Shown in pieces: positions 36,201 to 42,200 of a stretch of DNA of 45,312 nucleotides. The notes under the pieces are model-generated. The model was not told the DNA's origin. It searched no databases and was given only the letters and a program-made list of their open reading frames with translations. The stretch lies in the NCBI GenBank assembly GCA_000969725.1, contig JXSR01S002907.1; one strand, given 5' to 3'. The stretch comes from Ophiothrix spiculata (Eukaryota; Echinodermata; Ophiuroidea; Amphilepidida; Ophiotrichidae). Position 1 is the first letter of the stretch. Every line of letters begins with the position of its first letter. The position numbers were made by a program, and so were the translations under genes.

Positions 36201-39200
36201 GGTCTCAAGGATTGCGCAACACATTTGATGGATGTTGATTTAAGTGGTTTGAAAGTGTTAACAAGAGAATCATCCTTTAAAAGTGTGAAATTGTGGGAAA
36301 TAGATTTCCTCTTACAATTAAGGAAATTTATCAAGGAAATGGTGGGTAATCAATTATTAATATTTTACTTGCTAATGGTTGGTTACATGGCTTTTAAGAT
36401 AAACTTGGTCATTTCCTGTGGTTTCTGCACATTTTTTGTTTGTAATAGCTGATTTGACTCCATAAAGTCCGACCATGACAACCCCCCTCTGGCTAAACAC
36501 GATGCGTCCAAGCATCCAGGACCTATCAGTGTACTTAGCCTCGTTCTTATCAGCCAGTCTGTACAAGCAGGAAAATCCCTATTTGGTGATCTCGTTGCTA
36601 TATTTAGACAATGACATCAATCTAAACTTAGCAGCACACAAAAGTAGTAAAACTATTGCACCGCTCAGTGCTCCAACAGTGCCTTTGTTAGTGCCCGGTC
36701 TGTTGTGTTGGCGCAATCAGTTTTAAACTTTGTACGGCTTTCTTAATTGTGTGTGCTTTGTGACTCGCTTTTGTTGTTGATTATCTACGTAAGTGGTCTT
36801 TGTTTAAAATCAGTCATGAGTTTACTAACTAACAAAGTTCATAGCTCAAAAGTTTTCTGGAATCCTGGGCCTCATTTAATTGAAAATTAGTTAGTCATTA
36901 ACTTTCTGGATAGCTGTTGAAGTTTGGATCAGTCCAACTATTACAAAGCAGTTTTGTGACATAGTCTGAAGCTAGTTTAACATTTTTCCGGGGGATCTAT
37001 TTTTAAAGTCTGTTGGCTGGAAATCTTGTTAAAGACGTTGAGTAATGGTTTATTTTTGGCATAATTTGGCTAAAAATATACTGCTCTGAAATGATCGTTT
37101 GGCACAGTTCTTGTTCGCCATGGTGTCATTCCCCTTCAACTTGTCTAGATGGTTCTCAATGTGGTTTATTACCTTAATCCAAAGTATATTTTAGTAAGCA
37201 CCACAACGATTTAACACCTACCAAATGTGGTGTAAAAAGCAGGCCTATTAACAAGGTGCGTAGTTAAACCAAACATGGGCATCCTCAACTGAGGCAGGCG
37301 TTAGTTTTGATATGACCCATTAGTGGTCACTTTTCCCAGGGTTTATATAGTAATAGTGACATTACTCAGTTTAGAAACTTTGATAAAACATATGATCTCA
37401 TTCGAAGGTTTCAACCAATCTGTGACTATCACATGGACTTCCAGTTTACTAAAATGTTAGCTGGATTTGATCATGGTAATTAGTGACAAAAAGTTTTGGG
37501 AAGTGGTAGGCCATGATAGACTGGCTGAATCAGATTTTCTGCTTTATAATGTCTTTATGATCGTTATCCAGATTCACTGAGTTGGCTTGATGGTATGGTT
37601 TTAGATGTGATAATTATGTATTTAGCATTATTTTGTCTGAAGATTCAATACACCTGAAACTGCTGAGAACAACTTTGCTCATGGGTCAGCATCATGCCAA
37701 CTGCATGAGAAAATGTTGCTGTTTTTTGAATGTGAATTGTTTCAAAATGTTGAAGTACTGTATTTGCCAGTCAATTTTAAATTTCAAAATTAACCGTTTT
37801 TCTCTTTTATTCTTTCTTATCTTTTCTGCAGCTTACAGTAAAGGAACTGTTGGCCAATTCTTGCAATATTGCGGCGGACGACTCGCGTGACGTGATCGTT
37901 TACGATCAGTGTACCCAGGATGCAACTGGGTTACAGACGGGAACCTTTCTCAGTGTGCTCCTATCCAAACTTTCAGACTCTTACAAAAGTGTCTGGCTTC
38001 TCTCAGGTAAGCCTAGTTTTCTTTTTTTAAACAAAATTTGGCATAAAATATTTGTGATTTTGACAATTTTAACCAATTTCACAAGCTTGAACTTTCAGTG
38101 ACATTTTATTGCATTGGAATGCTATGGAAATATCATATTGAGAAACTTGCATTTTTCAGAAAATTTAATCATTATTGAACTGCTCAAATTTTTAAGAGCT
38201 ATTAGAAATGCCCATCTAAATCTTTGTAGTTTATTAATTTTCTGCTCATTTTGCCAAATCAATTATTCTGTTCTCATCTCCTGAGCCTAAAGTCAAGTGG
38301 ATAATTTTTGCATGTGTCTAATAAGGGCTTCTAATTTCAAACTATATTTTTGCCACATTCATCAAATCTATTATCGCGTACTTACTCACCACGCGCCTAA
38401 AAAAGTCAAGGGCTAATTTTCGAACTTGTTGCCACTTATTTCACCGAGTCAACCATTCATTACTCATCGTTGTGTGTGCCGTAAGTCAAGGACCAGTTTT
38501 CAAACTGAATTTTTGCCACTTATTTTCACCAAATTATCTCCTACTCATCATGTAGCTAAAATACACGGGCTAATTTTCAAATTTAATTTTTGCCACGTTT
38601 TTCAACCAATTATTCCGTACTTGTCATCTGTGCCTAAAGTCAAGGGCTAATTTTTCAAACTTCAAATCAGTTCAGGAATGACGTAAACCTGACACACTTC
38701 CCGTAATGAATGCCGAACATTAAACTGGATTAATCAGGATTGGCGATGTCTCAGCATTGATGGACGTCTCGCATTGTGCAATAATCCACGTTGAACATTA
38801 ACCTAGCTTAGTCAGGATTAATCCATGTTGAACATTAACCTAGCTTAGTCAGGATTCCATACGGCCTAGCATTGATGGAAGTTTCATGTCGGGCGATAAT
38901 CTCCACATATCCATTAAAGAGCTATGATTTCACATTGAGCATAGAATGTGACATTTTTCTTAATAGCCCCTTTCAACCATCTTTTTAATAGTTTATTGCT
39001 TTCACCAGAGCATGAGTCATGGCAAGCGGATGTGAATGCCCCCATTTCTCATGCCTGCATTGCGTCTGATAAGACTTCATTAACAAACGATATGTTAGCT
39101 GTACACATGGTTTAATGTTGAAATGACACCTTAACCAGCCAAATTAGCTCGCGAAAACTAATCTGATAAATTCTGACAGTATCTTGGCCTAATCAATTTA

Positions 39201-42200
39201 TGATATATGACAATATGTGGTGATTCAAGTTTGGCATTGTGACCTGGTTCTTGTCAAGTTTGGTTGAAGCTTTGAAACCTTAGGCCCATGTGATTAGCGA
39301 GATAAGCTTAACTCGTAATTCATGTGATTATATTATGAATCATGGGATGTAAAAAAGAAATAACCTTGAAGTTAATCTTGAAACTTAGATCATTTGGTTA
39401 AGTTTGAAAAGGAGTTTAGCCAAAGTCAGTTTCGATCCTTCAACTTACTATTGTAACCTAAATTTATTTGATTATTTGCCGCCTCACTCTGAACGGGTAT
39501 TAGAATTCTCCTTAAAGAGTTCATTTAATTGGTCAATTTGGAATATTTGATGTTAGTAAATCAAAGCAGAGGTATTGATGTATAATTTATTATAGTGCTG
39601 TGTTGATGAAGAACTAACCAGACTCTGGAATGCTCTCTCCTCCCATTTTTCTACAGGTGGATTTGCAGCATTTCAGTCGTGCTTTCCATATCTGTGTGAG
39701 TCCCAAGACCTCTCACATCGAGCCATGCTGGCGCCACTCTCACAACCATGCCTTCCGGTGACCAACGTAGGTCCCACCCGCATACTCAGCTACCTCTACC
39801 TTGGTTCGCAGAAAGACGTCCTGGACCCGGACTGTCTGCGAATGAACAGCATCAACTACGTGTTGAATATCAGTAAGACATGTCCGCCGCCAGACAAGAT
39901 TGCTGTGGGACACTTTCACAGGATACCTGTCAAAGATGACTATAAGGAAAAGATCCTGCCATGGCTGGAAGATGCTATTTCTTTCATTGGTAAGCCTTTC
40001 ATGCCAGGTCTTTTATTAACTTTTAATTTTAAAGGAACATGGTCCAATTACTTAAACTTTTGTTCAGTTTTGAACTTATTGAGATATTGATACCAATATG
40101 TTTATATTTTTTCATCTGATACCTCTATTGGTGATCTTTCATGTAAAACTGAAAACTAAATTTTTTTTAAAATTGGACCATGCTCCTTTAAAATGATGTT
40201 TTGATTTAAAATGCTTGGAAGATGTTTGCTTATACAGGAAAATTTTCTTCCATAGTTACTGCCTCAAGCTTGGCAACTTTGTTTTGCGCTCAGTTTGATT
40301 ACGGTTCCCAGAAAGGATAGATTGTGTCTGTTGAATTAGCAGCGATTAATTTTTGACATCACTTTTCTTGAAAGCCTATAAAACCAAATGTATGATTACA
40401 AGAATATTGATATTTTAGAAGAAGAAGTGCGTAGTTCCTCCTTTCTTGACCTCTGAAAACCACACTTAGATCTATGGAATGCAATCTACCACAGAACCAG
40501 GATGTTGGGTATCATTTTCAACCATCTTTGTGAACCAGTATCTTCTCATGAGAATTAGATTACTACAACATCACACCTCTGACATATACTCTACTGATTT
40601 AGAGTATTGTTTTATATCATAGAAACACTGATCCAGTAATTCCAGAACAACCCACTCTTTAAGTTCCTCCCTCGAAAAGAATTGTGTTTCGTTATAATAG
40701 TTGACTCACATGATTCCAGGAGTGCAAAAAACACATGTGAACTTAGGCCTAAATATCTTGATTAATTTTTGAATATATTTTTTCATCTCTTTGTTACAGA
40801 TAAGGTGCGATCAGCTAATGGTTGCGTAATAGTGCACTGCCTGGCAGGGATTTCGCGTTCCGCGACTGTGGCTATAGCATACATCATGAAACACATGAAC
40901 CTCTCTGCCGACGATGCCTACAAGTAAGTATCAATAGAGGCGTAGAAAAAGCACCCAATTATACTCCCAAATATATCCCAAGATAAATATGGGTGCTTTC
41001 ATCTTTGAAAAAGCACTGCAGAAGACGGACACATGAACCTCTTTGCTGACAATGCCTACGTGTAAACCTCAAGAGAGTTTAGAAAACACTCAATTTTACT
41101 TAAATTTTGTGCTTTTAAGCAAAAATATAATCCAAAATGTTAGGTACATTGAAACAGATTGTAACAAGGTACTGTCTATCTATGTCTAACATTTCACCAT
41201 TGATTTTACAATTAAGTGTGATTTATTTTCAATAAAATTTCATATCTGTGAACATATAGTTTGTAATGACTTGTGTCAACAAATTCAAAATGAAAGCTTC
41301 ATGAAACTAAGCCACTAAATATGGCCTCCTACATGTTATTGAAAGTGAAATCCAGGGCTCATTTTTTCACTATGACTAATATCATAACTCAAATAAACCT
41401 ATTGTCTTTAATTATATACATGAAACTCTCATTATATAAATCGCAGCGTCAGGGACACAGTTCCAAAGGTATTTGTATTGGCTTGATAAGGTGAATGAGT
41501 TCTCTAGGGATGAGGATGATTTTCTGAAAGTTTAAATTCTAATATTGATTGGTAACGAGGAAAAGAATGAACCGATTGTAGTGTCATTAGTTTCAGGTGA
41601 CAAGATAAATAAGGAACTTACTCGCATCCTTGTACTGTGAAAAATTTTAAAATTTTAATTTCCTTTTTTTTTTTAAATTCTACAGATATGTCAAAGATAA
41701 GAGACCAACCATTTCACCCAATTTCAACTTCCTGGGTCAACTTCTTGAGTACCAAAAGCAATTATTACAGAAACAAGGAGGTGGAGTTGCTGCGCCACCT
41801 GCTGATGTCAGCCCAGTAGTCAGCTCACCAGTGTCAAAAATGAGTCCAAGAGCCGATATGCCACCAGAGTTTCCGGAAAATGAACCAGTGTCGGCACTGT
41901 CAAGAGTGCCACCACCCATCCCAAGGAAGACATGGAGAACGGCGGCGGTGGTACCGAGCACCGAGGCTGAACAGCCGACGCCGACTACTCCTACGACAGA
42001 GGCCAGAATGTTATTCAAGCGTTCTATCACTCAAAGTCAATCTGAACCGTGCAATCTAAGCGGCAAGTTAACTTTGCCAAGTTCCCCATTGTTAGGGGTG
42101 AAAAGTAAGACTATTCCTAGACCTTCAGGACTTGATGTGAAGAAAGTTTCGCATCTGGGACCAATATTTCTAGATCTTCAAGCTTCTGAAAATAAGAAGT

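Larger units (their letters stand above)
232..37831 (+). other. Intron 1 (37.6 kb, phase 0)
   Basis: Donor GTATGT after AAG; acceptor with a pyrimidine-rich tract and TTTTCTGCAG ending at 37831. No second gene is recognised on either strand; the short open frames have no domain I know, no coherent splice partners, and occur on both strands as expected of AT-rich DNA. Two assembly gaps interrupt it, so small exons or elements could be hidden. Very long first introns in regulatory genes commonly carry enhancers and alternative promoters; the candidates seen here are listed separately. Confidence 0.93.
38007..39656 (+). other. Intron 2 (phase 1)
   Basis: Donor GTAAGC, acceptor TTTTTCTACAG. Apart from the minisatellite and the 37-bp duplication listed separately, no gene or RNA is recognised. 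Confidence 0.92.

Noticed and set aside
36372-36726. Opposing open frames of 64-83 codons
   Set aside because: No recognisable domains, no splice context linking them to the phosphatase gene, and both strands equally open.
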